From: Bathynomus jamesi
Lineage: Eukaryota > Arthropoda > Malacostraca > Isopoda > Cirolanidae
Reading direction: 5' to 3'
DNA length: 64,000 nucleotides
Assembly (NCBI GenBank): GCA_023014485.1
Contig: JAJOZX010001568.1
Span: 493,501 to 557,500, forward strand
The number at the start of each line of letters is the position of its first letter. Positions within the stretch are counted from its first letter, which is position 1. Shown piece by piece: positions 1 to 10,348 of this stretch. Under the pieces are notes generated by a model, which searched no databases, was not told the origin of the DNA, and saw only the letters and a list, made by a program, of their open reading frames with translations. A program made the position numbers and the translations under genes.

Positions 1-2190
1 AAGTTATCGTAGGCCCCTTAACGAAGATTTTTAATCAGTCACTCGAAACGGGGATTATTCCTGAAGACTTCATATTAGCTAACGTCACGCCTATTTTTAA
101 AAAAGGCGACCGCACGGTAGCTAGCAATTATAGGCCCATTAGCTTAACTTCAATTGTCGGTAAACTTTTGGAATCCGTAGTTAGGGATCGTATCATCGAT
201 CACATAGAAAGTAGAGATTTGATTAATAGTAGTCAGCATGGGTTTCGACGCCATAGATCTTGTTAACTAATTTGTTAGAATTTTATAACGAAATAGTGCG
301 CGAATACGATAGGCACAGAGCGGCTGACGTTATTTATTTAGATTTTAAAAAGGCGTTCGATACAGTACCGCATAGAAGATTAATTGCGAAGGTTAAAGCG
401 CACGGTATACGCGGTCAGGTAGCTAACTGGTTAGAGGAATGGCTTCGTGCTAGGAGACAGAGGGTCGTTGTTAATGGTAGTGAATCGGGGTGGTTGGATG
501 TAGGTAGCGGTGTCCCACAGGGTTCAATGTTAGGCCCATTGCTATTCGTAATTTACATTAACGACATAGATGTAGGATTGACAAGTAGCGTGTCAAAATT
601 CGCGAATGATACTAAAATGGGCGGTAAGGTTGTTAATGAGGACGATAGAAATAGACTCCAAGACGATGTAAATAGGATTATGGAGTGGACGGATAAGTGG
701 CAGATGCAATTTAACGTAGACAAATGTAAAGTTTTGCATATAGGTTCTCGTAACAATAATTACACGTACACGATGAATGATAGAGAGTTAGCGAGCGTTG
801 ACGAGGAAGTAGATTTAGGCGTACGCGTATCTAAGGATTTAAAAGTTAGGAACCAGTGCCTGGAGTCTTGCGCAAAATCTAATAGGATGTTAGGCTTCAT
901 AGCGCGTAATTTTGAATTTAAATCGAAGGATATTATATTACCCCTTTACAAGTCCCTAGTCAGGCCTCATTTAGAATATGCCGTTCAGTTTTGGTGCCCG
1001 TATTTGCGTGAGGATATTGATAGGTTAGAAAAGGTTCAGCGTCGTGCCACGAAACTAATTCCGTCATTGCGCAACAAGCCTTATGAAGATAGGATTAAAG
1101 AGTTAGACTTGTATTCACTCGAAACTAGGAGATTAAGGTGGGGGGAGCTTATTGAAGTTTTCAAAATCGTTAATAACATCGATAACGTAAATTTTGACAA
1201 ATTGTTCACTTTCGATGATTAGCAATACTCGTAATAACGGATTTAAGTTGCGTGGCAGACCTTTCATTACTAATATTGCTAAAAACTTCTTTACGTTTAA
1301 AGTAATTGATAAATGGAATAATCGGAGCTATTGAAGAATAGGGACCCCAGCCTTCTTTAGTAACTTTATAAGGCTAACTAACGAAAATATCATGACCTAA
1401 CCTAACCAATCGTCAAGGGCGTACAGTTAACCTAACGATTGGTTAGGTTAGGTCGTGATATTTTCGTTAGTTAGCCTTATAAGCCTAACTAATGAAGGCT
1501 GGGGTCCCTAGTCTTCAATAGCTCCGAATAATCTTCCCGCGCCCGTCGTAAACGCTACCAGCGTTAATGTGTTTAAAAACCGTCTAGACAGGCATTTTAA
1601 AAATATTAACGTTGTTTAAAATTAAAAAAAAACAATTAGCAACAGGAGCTCTGGGGGTGGTGGTCGAGGATGAGTCTGTTGACGATCAATGCCAGCTTGT
1701 GACATGCCAGCGTGTGATGCCAGCAATAAAATTATTATAAAAAAAATTAGACTAATACGAACGTAGATGTAGCTCGTAGCGTAAACTAACCCACTTTTTG
1801 TTTAACTTTACCGACTTTTTTTTTCTTATCCTCTCCTTACTTGCATGTCTGTAACTCTCTTTATTTGCATGTCTGTAGTTTGCATGGGATGACAGTGAGT
1901 TAAGACTGTGTTTGCATGGTTTGTAAGCGTTCTTATTTTACTTCTTTTCATCTTTCACCCCTTTCCTATTCTCGTCGACTATTTTTCTGACTTGTCGGCA
2001 GTGGCCGGCGGATGATGATGGCGAGTCTTTTTTCTCTTTTTCTGAATGAATGTTAACCCACGAGTGATAGGTGTTCCTACTTACTTAACCCCTTATTCTC
2101 TTCTCTTAACCCCCTACTCTTTCCTTTCTCTCGGGCTAACCTTAGAGTGGATCTTAGGGCCTTTGTTAGCCTTAGCTTCTGTAGATCTGT
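1..2190 (+). mobile_element. CR1-like LINE, family A copy 1 (partial, inactive)
   Basis: Non-LTR retrotransposon encoding the reverse transcriptase (RT) and the 3' end. The frame from 260 to 1222 shows the RT order YLDFKKAFDTVP, GVPQGSMLGPLLF and then FAND at the catalytic box, where the second family A copy (38745-40990, minus) has FADD. The thumb region reads VRPHLEYAVQFW, VQRRATKLIPSL, SLETRRLR, which is the CR1-clade signature. The frame is also open from base 1 to about 260 (ANVTPIF, NYRPISLTSIVGKL) but a one-base deletion near 262 (TGTTAACT against TGTTTAACT in the paralogue) shifts it; another shift lies near 1215. A MITE at 1324-1525 splits the last coding part. A 3' UTR of about 570 bases, shared with the other copy, ends near 2190. 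The 5' part lies outside the window. Not functional. Confidence 0.9.
1324..1525. mobile_element. Palindromic MITE, copy 1 (8-bp TSD)
   Basis: A 202-bp, almost fully self-complementary element. The ends are GGAGCTATTGAAG and its complement CTTCAATAGCTCC, and the core carries AACGAAAATATCA and CCTAACC motifs shared with the other copies. It is flanked by a perfect 8-bp duplication, GAATAATC (1316-1323 and 1526-1533). The site is inside the CR1 coding region, and the paralogous CR1 copy near 39418-39440 (minus) has the uninterrupted site with a single GAATAATC, so both boundaries are proven. An 8-bp duplication suggests mobilisation by a hAT-type transposase (inference). There is no coding capacity. 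Confidence 0.9.
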
Positions 2191-2216
2191 AGAACCTAAC
2201 CTAACCTAACTTAACC

Positions 2217-2682
2217 TTTTATCCAGTTTTTATTTGCGTGCTCTCCTCAATTGTTTTGCGCTCTTTTTTTTTTTGCACAAAACAACCTAACCTAACCTAA
2301 CTACATTATTTTTAACATCCTTAATAAATATTGTTTTTTTAACATCCTTAATAAATATTTGTTCAAGCTTATTTTGTTTCTTTTATCCAGTTTTTATTGG
2401 CTTGCACTCTTTTGTTTTTGCGCAAAACAATAACCTAACCTAACATAACTACATTATTTTTAACATCCTTAATAAATATTTGTTCAAGCTTATTTTGTTT
2501 ATTTTATCCAGTTTTTATTTGCTTGCTCTCGCTCAATTGTTTTGTCCTCTTTTGTTTTTGCACTCAATTGTCTTGGCGCTCTATTGTCTTGCGCTCTTTT
2601 GTCTTGCGCTTAATTGTCTTGGCGCTCAATTGTCGGCGCTCATTTTTCGGCGCTCATTTGTCCTGCGCACAATTGTCGTGTC
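2217..2682. repeat. Tandem repeat with CCTAA motifs, then about 15-bp minisatellite
   Basis: From 2217 to about 2560 a unit beginning TTTTATCCAGTTTTTATT recurs three times (2217, 2381, 2512; spacing 164 and 131). Units contain CCTAACCTAAC and AACATCCTTAATAAATATT. From about 2565 to 2682 there follows a degenerate array of about 15 bp, with variants of GCGCTCAATTGTCTTG. The open frame 2480-2809 is only a reading of this repeat. The CCTAA motifs resemble arthropod telomere repeats but are too few and too interspersed to be telomeric. Confidence 0.75.
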
Positions 2683-2683
2683 A

Positions 2684-2730
2684 CGGAAAATATCACGACT
2701 AAACGTAACCAATCGTCAAGGGCGTACAGT
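2684..2730. mobile_element. Fragment of the palindromic MITE core
   Basis: About 47 bases matching the inner part of the palindromic MITE (AAAATATCACGACT, then CCAATCGTCAAGGGCGTACAG). It has neither terminus and no inverted partner, so it is a partial copy or a related core. Confidence 0.6.
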
Positions 2731-3279
2731 TCAATTAACCGGGCATTCAAATTTTATCCTATGTAAACAATGGTTCTCTATAAACCAGAAATATGATAGA
2801 ATTTCATAGAATTTTCAAGATATGTATCTTATATACATATCTTAAAAATTCTATTATGTAAATGAGATAAGTAAAACCTGTTAAATTATCTCCCCACTAA
2901 TATTGACCTTTTAATTAAACTATGTCCCCCCTCTCTGAAGCTGGAGGGGAAATTGTTTAAAAGATCCAAACAAAGTAAAGTTAATTAAGTTTGAGATGAT
3001 TTAAAGTTTTATCCGTTTTAATAGAAGTAAGAATGATTAAAATTTTATTTTACCCATTTCTTGGACAGAATGAAACTACTCAGTATTTCAGTCAAATTTC
3101 TACCCATACAATTAACATGAGCGCAGTTTCTTTACAAACTCGTCTTAACCGTAGCATCAATTGTATATTAAGCTTTGGCTCAGTCGTGCAACATAAACTT
3201 TTTCTTAAGTGAAGTAAACGGTAGTACGTTAGCTCCCATCTAATGAAGAGATTATTCATTATGCGTTTTATTTTTACAG
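2731..3279. other. Presumed intron upstream of exon 1
   Basis: AT-rich DNA with no coding frame that I recognise. The pyrimidine-rich stretch TTTTATTTTTACAG ends at 3279 and is a good splice acceptor for the exon that follows. A short inverted repeat around 2808-2855 (AGAATTTTCAAGATATG and its complement) is the only structure seen. Confidence 0.5.
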
Positions 3280-3456
3280 ATGCACGATCTTCGCCACGAG
3301 AACATCAATAATTTTTTGGGGCTTCTTTGCGACCCTCTTAGACCAGGATTTGTTTTTGACTACTGTTCCAGAGGTTCTTTAGAAGACATTATCAAGCACG
3401 AAGACATAAAACTCGATTGGTCTTTCAGGCTCTCTCTGCTTACGGATTTAGTTAGG
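3280..3456 (+). CDS. Receptor guanylate cyclase, kinase-homology exon (part 1)
   Basis: A 59-codon internal exon in phase 0, bounded by acceptor TTTTTACAG (ends 3279) and donor GTAAGA (starts 3457). The peptide runs LRHENINNFLG, then FDYCSRGSLEDII and EDIKLDWSFRLSLLTDLVR. This is the characteristic N-lobe to early C-lobe stretch of the kinase-homology (pseudokinase) domain of single-pass membrane guanylate cyclases, which lies between the membrane segment and the cyclase domain and regulates cGMP synthesis. It joins in frame to the exon at 14080. The first ATG is not a translation start; the protein begins far upstream, outside the window. No stop codon interrupts it, so the gene is probably functional. 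The subtype is not determined (a Gyc32E-like receptor is one possibility). Confidence 0.88.
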
Positions 3457-3567
3457 GTAAGAAATTGTATTAATAATTTGTAAACTGATGAGAATTGTAC
3501 TAATTAGAGAGACTGATAATGATAACAATAATGGTAAATTTCTAACTTATTTTAATCCCCAGTAACT

Positions 3568-4075
3568 TAGAAGTCTGCACCGGCCTACTTTTTCAGGCTC
3601 GCCCAGGCCCGGTCCAACCCGTTGTGTTCTTTTTATTTTGAAGCCCGTGTCCAGCCTGGCCCGGAAGAATTTTATAAAACATATACCTGACCCGGCCCGT
3701 ACCCATTTTAGTGTAATATTGGACCCACATATAATAAGTTGATTGTTAGTATATAGTACTGTGTATACACATTGTAGTTTTTTTAATTTAAGTGCTAGTA
3801 CTTACGAAAATTAAGTTACAAGTTTTTATGTAAAAATAAGTATAATACGACAAGCATCAACTATAAAATTAATGTTAGCAGCATTTTAAAAAAAATTACA
3901 AACACTGTATTTTAAATTCATTTTTCATTTTTTAGCATTCACTACACATTTGAAAAAGCTGAAGCACATACCCGCCCAGGCTTGTAACCAAAAACTATAT
4001 TTTCAGACCATACCCGGCCTATGGGCCGGGCCAGAGACGGGCCTATTGGCCTACCCTTGCCCGTACAGACTTCTA
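3568..4075. mobile_element. Non-autonomous DNA transposon with GC-rich ends
   Basis: Inverted ends TAGAAGTCTGCACCGGCC (3568) and the complement of TAGAAGTCTGTACGGGC (ends 4075) enclose an AT-rich interior. Next to each end are repeated CCCGGCC/GGGCCGGGCC motifs. No coding frame and no clear target duplication were found, so the exact boundaries are approximate. The arrangement resembles other elements here whose ends carry short tandem motifs. Confidence 0.6.
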
Positions 4076-4445
4076 CCGGCGAGCCCAGTCTCGTAACAAA
4101 ATTTATAACTGAACCTGAAACCAGCAATAAAATAGTGTAGTTCGAAGTCTTCATTAGCAAATCTAAGATGTCATCCATTGGGATTCCCTTTTTATATACC
4201 TGATAATGATGTAGCGACCATTATTTAGAATTCCACTTAAGCTGTAAATTTCTACTGTAGTATGGCCCTGATTGCTAGTACGAGGGCTAAATCATGTAGC
4301 TAACAACAACAGTAATAACAAAAACAAACAGTTACGCTAGAAGAAGAAGCGTTGTGATTGGCTTCAGTCACTAAGGAGAGGTTGGGTGCGTTCATACGTC
4401 TGTTTGGTTTATGCAAAAAACTTCACTTTTCTACGTGAAGGTCAA

Positions 4446-4604
4446 ATTATGATAATAAAAACCCACTCTAATAGACAGAGTTTATTTCCACAACAGTTTC
4501 GATGCCCACTGGCATCCTCTTTGGGTGGAAGAGGATGCCAGTGGGCATCGAAACTGTTGTGGAAATAAACTCTGTCTATTAGAGTGGGTTTTTATTATCA
4601 TAAT
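4446..4604. repeat. Perfect inverted repeat (76-bp arms, 7-base spacer)
   Basis: Left arm 4446-4521 and right arm 4529-4604 are exactly complementary by eye; the spacer is TGGGTGG. The direct repeat TCTGTTTGGTTTA flanks it at 4399-4411 and 4604-4616. The structure would fold into a long hairpin. It has no coding meaning; the open frame 4386-4568 merely reads through it. It could be a foldback element, a recent template-switch inversion or an assembly artefact. Confidence 0.85.
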
Positions 4605-4616
4605 CTGTTTGGTTTA

Positions 4617-4940
4617 CTTCCTTGCAATAAAAGGAGGAGGTTGAAGTTTTGAAGGTTGCTGAGGTGACAGGTGTAGCTGGCTAGTCAAAGAGAAGCCCAT
4701 TATAATGGTTTCGCTATACTTGCTACGGATACCAAATCCCAATAAATGACGACTGTATTAACTTCAAGATTAAATCAAATCCTACCTAGATCCCTTAAGC
4801 CCAAGTTCGCATTACAGCAGGTGAACAGTTTCACATAAAAAACAAATTTTTAACTGAAGTAAAACTTTATATTTACTTTCAGTTCAGAAAGACACTTACT
4901 GTACATCTTCACAAATTTTTACCGACTGTATTTTTAAATT
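4617..4940. other. Unassigned intron sequence
   Basis: About 320 bases with no recognisable gene, repeat boundary or terminal inverted repeat. Confidence 0.4.
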
Positions 4941-5150
4941 GGATCTTTTCGGTTTGGCGGACTGCTACAGATTTTTACAAAAATTAAAAAATCAATTATT
5001 TACAAATTTTACCCTAAGAAAATGTCTAATTCGTAGTGTAACTTAACTAAACCTAACGTGTATTTTCTTAGGATAAAATTTGTAAATATAGATAACTGAT
5101 GTGCTCATTTTCATAAAAATCTGTAGCAGTCCGCCAAACCGAAAAGACCC
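4941..5150. mobile_element. MITE, 210 bp
   Basis: Terminal inverted repeats of about 40 bp start GGATCTTTTCGGTTTGGCGG and end with the complement of GGGTCTTTTCGGTTTGG. A second inverted pair (TACAAATTTTACCCTAAGAA and its complement) lies inside. The flanks TTTAAATT and TCTAAATT may be a degenerate 8-bp duplication. There is no open frame. Confidence 0.75.
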
Positions 5151-5299
5151 TCTAAATTTCACAGAAGTTTATGAAATTTTGTAAAAGTGTGGTGAGGTTA
5201 GGTGAATTTGTAAATTTCAATTAAACCGGTCACAAATAAGTGGTGATATCTTATTATTGTGAACTAAACGATTTTATGACCTTGAAATAATTAAACATC

Positions 5300-5502
5300 G
5301 GATCACCTGAAGATCAGGGCCCCCAGCCTTCTTTAGTTAGCCTTATAAGGCTAACTAACGAAAATATCACGACCTAACCTACCCATTCGTTAGTTCAACT
5401 GTACGCTCTTGACGATTGGTTAGGTTAAGTCGTGATAGTTTCGTTAGTTAGCCTTATAAAGCTAACTAAAGAAGGCTGGGGGCCCTGATCTTCAGGTGAT
5501 CC
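5300..5502. mobile_element. Palindromic MITE, copy 2 (8-bp TSD)
   Basis: A 203-bp near-perfect palindrome starting GGATCACCTGAAGATCAGG and ending with its complement. It is flanked by a perfect 8-bp duplication TAAACATC (5292-5299, 5503-5510). The interior repeats GTTAGCCTTATAAGGCTAAC on both arms, itself palindromic, so each arm can also fold alone. Confidence 0.9.
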
Positions 5503-5710
5503 TAAACATCTACTGAGTCCAAAATAAATACCAGAAATTAATATAAAAGTTAATGAAATGAGAATGTTTCTAAACAGTCTTGAGGTAAATTAATATTTTA
5601 GTAATTCAAATACTAATATGGTAAAGGTTTGAGAATTTAATAAGTATACAGTAGTGTACAGTATATACTTTCAAATATAGCAGAGAAAATTTGTTTTTAG
5701 GTAGATATGT

Positions 5711-5847
5711 ATTAAGTTTCACGGAGACTAGAGTACACTAGATTGGGTGGTCGTATTAGTTTGGTTAGTTATTTCCAACGTGATCAATTTCGACCAACCA
5801 GGATCTTTGAAACAAGTTTCAAAGAAATGGTGTCCGTGAAACTTAAT
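5711..5847. mobile_element. Short TIR element
   Basis: A 137-bp segment bounded by ATTAAGTTTCACGGAG and the complement of ATTAAGTTTCACGGAC. It has no coding frame, and its superfamily is unknown. Confidence 0.5.
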
Positions 5848-6027
5848 ATTTACCTTTTTTTATTATGATAATACTGCACGTTCAACTAAGTAACTCCATA
5901 TTTATTGTAAATACAATTTTATGGTAGGTTCTGCATACCATCCCTATATAACTAAACTCTGTATGACCATTAAAAGCATGACTTACAAAAACACCAAATC
6001 ATTCAAATTTGATTATCGTATTTGGAG

Positions 6028-6228
6028 TAGGGTGGCCAGACGTCCGGCTTTAGGCGGACAGTCCGCCTTTTGAGCACTCTGTCCTTAGGGTGTCCATTTC
6101 CAAATTTCCAAAAAGGAGGACACTGCGTATGTGGCCGTACGTTAACATATACATATACAGTATATATAATATATATGTGTTAACGTACGGCACATACGCA
6201 GTGTCCTCCTTTTTAAATGGTCACCCTA
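6028..6228. mobile_element. hAT-type MITE (8-bp TSD)
   Basis: Ends TAGGGTGGCCAGA and TGGTCACCCTA are imperfect inverted repeats. A perfect 8-bp duplication ATTTGGAG flanks them (6020-6027, 6229-6236). Inside is a second palindrome (GAGGACACTGCGTATGTG, then CGTACGTTAACA, with complements) around a short (TA)n run. The 8-bp duplication and CAGGGTGG-like end fit hAT. Confidence 0.8.
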
Positions 6229-6344
6229 ATTTGGAGGCAACTGGTACTTCTTGAACTCAAAAAGTGTATGGAGGTTGTCTTGAATAGTTTGTGTTAGCAC
6301 ACTGCAAAATTAGTCTAACTACAGACAGTACAGTACAGTTAAAC

Positions 6345-6530
6345 CACTGGTTCCCAACCGCTGGGCTTGCTTGCTTGTCTTTTAGCATTATATTAATAAA
6401 TGTTAATCAAAAAATTTGTTTATTAAGCCTTATGTCAACATGATACCAGCTTAGCAACATGGGAGGTGGGCCGTGAGTTATTTGAATCAGCTCTAGTGGG
6501 CCGTCGCCTCAAAAAGGTTGGGAACCACTG
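6345..6530. mobile_element. hAT-type MITE with CAGTGGTTCCCAACC ends
   Basis: The right end is the complement of CAGTGGTTCCCAACC, a known hAT (Charlie-like) terminus; the left end is CACTGGTTCCCAACC. The flanks AGTTAAAC (6337-6344) and GGTTAAAC (6531-6538) match at 7 of 8 bases. It is non-coding. Confidence 0.8.
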
Positions 6531-6538
6531 GGTTAAAC

Positions 6539-7069
6539 TAATCATATTGACTAGACAAACTTCTGTGAATTTCCGTTACTTAATTTTAATCTCTTAGTTT
6601 TAGTGAGTTTTTGTGCTAAGAATAACTTTTTTCTTTTCAAGAATAATTATTTAGCGCACTTGTTTAAAGCGAATATATGGTCAACCTACTTAATTGTGTC
6701 CAAATAGTTTAATTATGGAGTACTGCGAAACTAACTTATTTCTAAAAATTCAGAATTACAAACAAAACTGCTGGTACGTTGATAACATTATGGTTTATGG
6801 CCTAGGGATAACAATTTAGATTTCCTAACCAACACAATTAATTTACAAACACTAAAAATTTAAGTGCGAAGCAAAGAGTAATAATGAATTACCATTTTCG
6901 AAGTCCTAATTAAGAAAGGAAGTATTTGGCCTTTTACAGTTTATAGAGAACCATTACACAAGTTGTTTTGCAATATACTATAAAGAGGAATTCCAGCAGA
7001 CGATTCATTTGTAGAAATATTTACGTTTCCAACGTACATTCTGCCTTATTATGCATTCTTTACAATGTA
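6539..7069. other. Unassigned intron sequence
   Basis: About 530 AT-rich bases between MITEs; no gene or repeat was recognised. Confidence 0.4.
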
Positions 7070-7360
7070 CAGGGTGTCCACAATGTCTTGTCACCCAAGT
7101 AAAATACGATTACTAACTGATTTTTGTTTTTCTTTTAAAGTTCCTCTATAAAGGAGCCGCATGATTGAATCGGTCCTGGAAGTCTGCACGAATATTTTCA
7201 ATGGGTTTGTCATTCCACGGTTGCTCTTGAACCCAGGTACTAACCAATATGCGGTTTTTAATCATATAGTTCCTACTATCATGCATTTCAAACGGACCTG
7301 AAAGAAAAACGAAAATCAGTTAGTATTTTACTGGGGTGACAAGACATTGTGGACGCCCTA
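7070..7360. mobile_element. Mariner-type MITE, 291 bp
   Basis: Inverted ends begin CAGGGTGTCCACAATGTCTT and finish with the complement of a nearly identical run; TA lies on each side. The interior has no transposase. The CAGGGTGTCC terminus is typical of the DD41D mariner-like elements elsewhere in this window. Confidence 0.75.
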
Positions 7361-7466
7361 TACTATGCATACGTAATTTTAGTGTGCAGTGATAACCAAT
7401 TTGCGCAGTAATAATTTCAATTTGTGCAATGATAAATTGAAAATCTGTGCAGTGATAAATTAGGTT

Positions 7467-8955
7467 CTATGGGTGCACACACATTTCTACATTACTGTAC
7501 AGTCTTTACAGCCACACCTACACTTTTCCTCCTAAGTATATACAGGGCGTCCCAAAAAAATGTACACACACTTTAACAGCTGATAGCTCAATTGATGTTT
7601 CTTTCTTTCCAAGTTAAACCCATTAGAATTAATAATGGCAGTCAGACTAAGCTTTGAACAAAGGAAATTCATTCTAAAATGCTACTGGAAGTGTGAAAAC
7701 GCAGTTGAAGTGCAAAGACAGTTTAGGAGGGAGTTTCAAACAGATCCACCAACGCGACTTACCATCACTCGAATTAGAGATGGAATTAGCCGATGGAACT
7801 GTTCAGAATGTCCACAAGAAGCGTTCCGGAAGACCACGGACATCGACAAGCCCCACAAAGCAAGAAAGAGTACTGGAAACGTATCACCAAAGTCCAAGAA
7901 AATCTGTGCGGCAAGCGAGTCGTGAGGTAGGAATTTCAGAATCGTCTGTCCAACGCATTTTGAAGCGCTGTCAATGGAAAAGTTACATTCCAAGATTAGT
8001 CCATGCTATTAATGAAGATGATGATCCGGACCGAAGAGTGGAGTATTGCGAGTGGTACTTGGCACGATGTGGATGTGGATTGGACGAAGGGGTTTCGTAG
8101 AATACCCTCCGCGTTCACCAGACCTCACACCACTAGACTTTTTTTTATGGGGATACTTAAAAGACAAAGTCTACGCTATAAAACCTGCAACAGTCGCTGA
8201 ATTGAGAGCAGCCATTGAACGAGAATGCACACAAATACCAAACGAAATGTTTCGTGATGTTTGCGATTCCATTGCTTCGCGTTATCAGCAGTGCCTGGAC
8301 CAGAACGGACGTCAGTTTGAAAACAGGCGTTGACAAAATAATTAAATAATGTCTGTAGATTCTATTACATTTTGAAAATGAAATGTATTTTAATAAACAC
8401 TGCCTTTATAATTATTTAAAGTGTGTATACATTTTTTTGGGACGCCCTGTATATTGTAATGTATATGGTTGCAAATTTTGACTTGGTCCGCAATGGATAT
8501 GGACCTGTGACTTATTTTTGGTTGGCAAGGTACTAGTATTGATGGATACCGTAATGAAATTGACTGGATTCTTTGGATCTGATATATTTGCATGTCGGTT
8601 ATAAATAGATATAGAGTGTAACATATTTGTGGATAGTAGTCTATTATGACTTGATCCTCTGGATCCAGAGATTCTATCTTTAGTTTTAAATCGATAATTA
8701 ATTAGTTTTAAATTAATAACTATTTAGTTTGGTAAAAATTGGTCGTTGCCAATGTACAGGCAGTTTTTACAGAAATTTCTTATGTTCTTGTGGTTCGGAA
8801 CCCACGTAAAATTGTAGGTCCCCTCCGCCACCACGGAGGACATACACAATGCACAATTACGAACACGGTTAGGTAGACCACCCATGAGTGGATCCTAGGG
8901 TCTTTGTTGGTCTGAAACATTATAACATTATTATATCCGATATAGAACCTAATGT
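7467..8955 (-). mobile_element. Repeat family C (interrupted copy)
   Basis: The segments 7467-7540 and 8452-8955 together match, in the opposite orientation, the repeat at 24228-24790, where the same sequence is continuous. Shared landmarks are GGAGGAAAAGTGTAGGTGTGG, CCACCACGGAGGACAT and TTTGTTGGTCTGAAACATT. It contains no coding frame. A third partial copy lies at 31845-31995. The family's class is unknown. Confidence 0.7.
7543..8449 (+). mobile_element. DD41D mariner-like deletion derivative, copy 1
   Basis: A 907-bp element with inverted ends CAGGGCGTCCCAAAAAAATG and complement, TA on both sides, nearly identical to 37191-38099. The coding part (7635-8333) starts with a paired-like helix-turn-helix half ([20 protein letters not shown], later GRPRTSTSP). 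It then loses the first two catalytic aspartates to an internal deletion near 8060-8070, and ends with the third (PPRSPDLTPLDFFLWG) in another frame. This copy also has an extra frameshift near 7780. It can only move in trans. Confidence 0.88.
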
Positions 8956-9017
8956 ATGACTGCACAGATTTTTAATTTATCACTGCACAAATTGAAATTA
9001 TCACTGCGCAAATTAGG

Positions 9018-9821
9018 TACGGTATGACACTATGTTTTACATTTTCAAAGTCATTTACTGGTGGCGTGACACACACGTTCGCCGTCATTTGGAATATGGT
9101 AAAGCATTTGCATTTTGGAAAAGATACTTTTTTCTTCTGTATACATAAAATCTGGAGAAATACTATCTATCATTATTACATTTATGTACACGTAATGGTA
9201 ATGCGCGTGCGTAGGTCACATTAATTACATTTATATTGTAATGAAAGTAATAATGGCATTATACAGACATTAAGTTCGTGTCTTATTTCTAGTACAACCC
9301 TTTAAATAAGTACAGATTTCGGAAGATAAAGATGTAAGGTTCAGGAGATCGGGAGGATATTTTAGGGGAAGATAAAATAGAATTGTTATATTATAATGGC
9401 GTACGTGAATTGGATCGATCCGGAATTAACTCGGATTCGAAATTATTCGTTAAATGATTCAAATTGGATTTAATTACGGCTAATATGAGTCGATTAATTC
9501 CGGTTCCATTTAATTACGTCCTGTCTGCCTCCGCGCCCCCTATGTAATATAACCTATAGCCTACACAATAGTTTCATATGTACGATTTTTTAGTTCTGAA
9601 ACAAGTTTCAAGCTCGGAGGTATCTAAAATGTCTAATGGGTAGAAAATAATAATACAAGTTATTACGTAGTTAGGCACAAATTTCAACGATTGTTATGAC
9701 GCAGTATACATATATAACGTTTCCATGGTAACTAATTTAGATATTAATGTCGTCATACTTCATATTTTGTATTTACTTATTTCTGACGTGACCCGATTTT
9801 GTATAGTATAGTGTGTGTATA
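9018..9821. other. Unassigned intron sequence
   Basis: About 800 bases with no coding similarity or TIR that I can see; the small frame at 9024-9224 has no recognisable motif. Confidence 0.4.
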
Positions 9822-9859
9822 TATGATGAATAAAACCACGAAGGAAAGGAAACAGAGTG

Positions 9860-9899
9860 GTGCTCAAGCGCTTTCGTCTAATGACATCCTCAGGAACAC
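9860..9899 (-). ncRNA. Hammerhead-ribozyme-like motif, copy 1
   Basis: On the minus strand: stem I strand GTGTTC, core CTGAGGA, one unpaired T, stem II GTC/GAC with loop ATTA, core GAA, a self-complementary stem III AGCGCT, an unpaired T (predicted cleavage after it), then GAGCAC pairing with stem I. A short palindromic stem III fits the small hammerheads of Penelope elements that act as dimers. Activity is not tested. Confidence 0.7.
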
Positions 9900-9947
9900 T
9901 GAAGTAAATAAAGAGTTCAAGACTATATACAGGTTACAAAAAAAAAA

Positions 9948-9979
<32 letters not shown>

Positions 9980-10348
9980 CATAATAAATATAAAAATAAA
10001 AATTGTGGGAGGTGCATACAAATTTGTAAGGAAAACTACCAATTTTAGCACTTTGCCCGAATTGAACACAAGATCAAATGGATTGTTTACAACCAATTTT
10101 ATAGTTAATGCCTGAACGATATATAGGTCACAGAAAATATATATCATTTAGGCATTAACCATAAAATTAGTTGTAAACAATCCATTTGATCTTGTGTTCA
10201 ATTCGGGCAAAGTGCTAAAATTGGTAGTTTTCCTTAGAAATTTGTATGCTCCTCCCACAATTTTTATTTCTATATTTATTATGTATATATATTTTTTTTT
10301 TTGTAACCTGTATAAGTGTATATAGTCTTGAACTCTTTATTTACTTCA

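Larger units (their letters stand above)
7388..9017. mobile_element. Outer TIR element with tandem-repeat arms (interrupted)
   Basis: The left arm (about 7388-7466) and right arm (about 8950-9017) are inverted copies, each with about three units of a 25-bp motif containing TTTGTGCAGTGATAA. Between them sits repeat C, itself interrupted by a mariner derivative. The outer ends are approximate and I found no target duplication. Confidence 0.6.

Noticed and set aside
2180..2480. Telomeric repeat
   Set aside because: Only two to three CCTAA units occur at a time, inside a longer tandem unit.
2480..2809. 109-codon hydrophobic open frame
   Set aside because: It reads a minisatellite (repeated LALxCL) and the edge of a MITE fragment; there is no start context or family match.
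4386..4568. 60-codon frame across the foldback
   Set aside because: It merely spans one arm and the loop of a perfect inverted repeat.
7736..8624. Minus-strand and overlapping frames in repeat C and the mariner derivative
   Set aside because: They are shadows of the transposase frame or non-coding repeat, duplicated in the other copies with stops.
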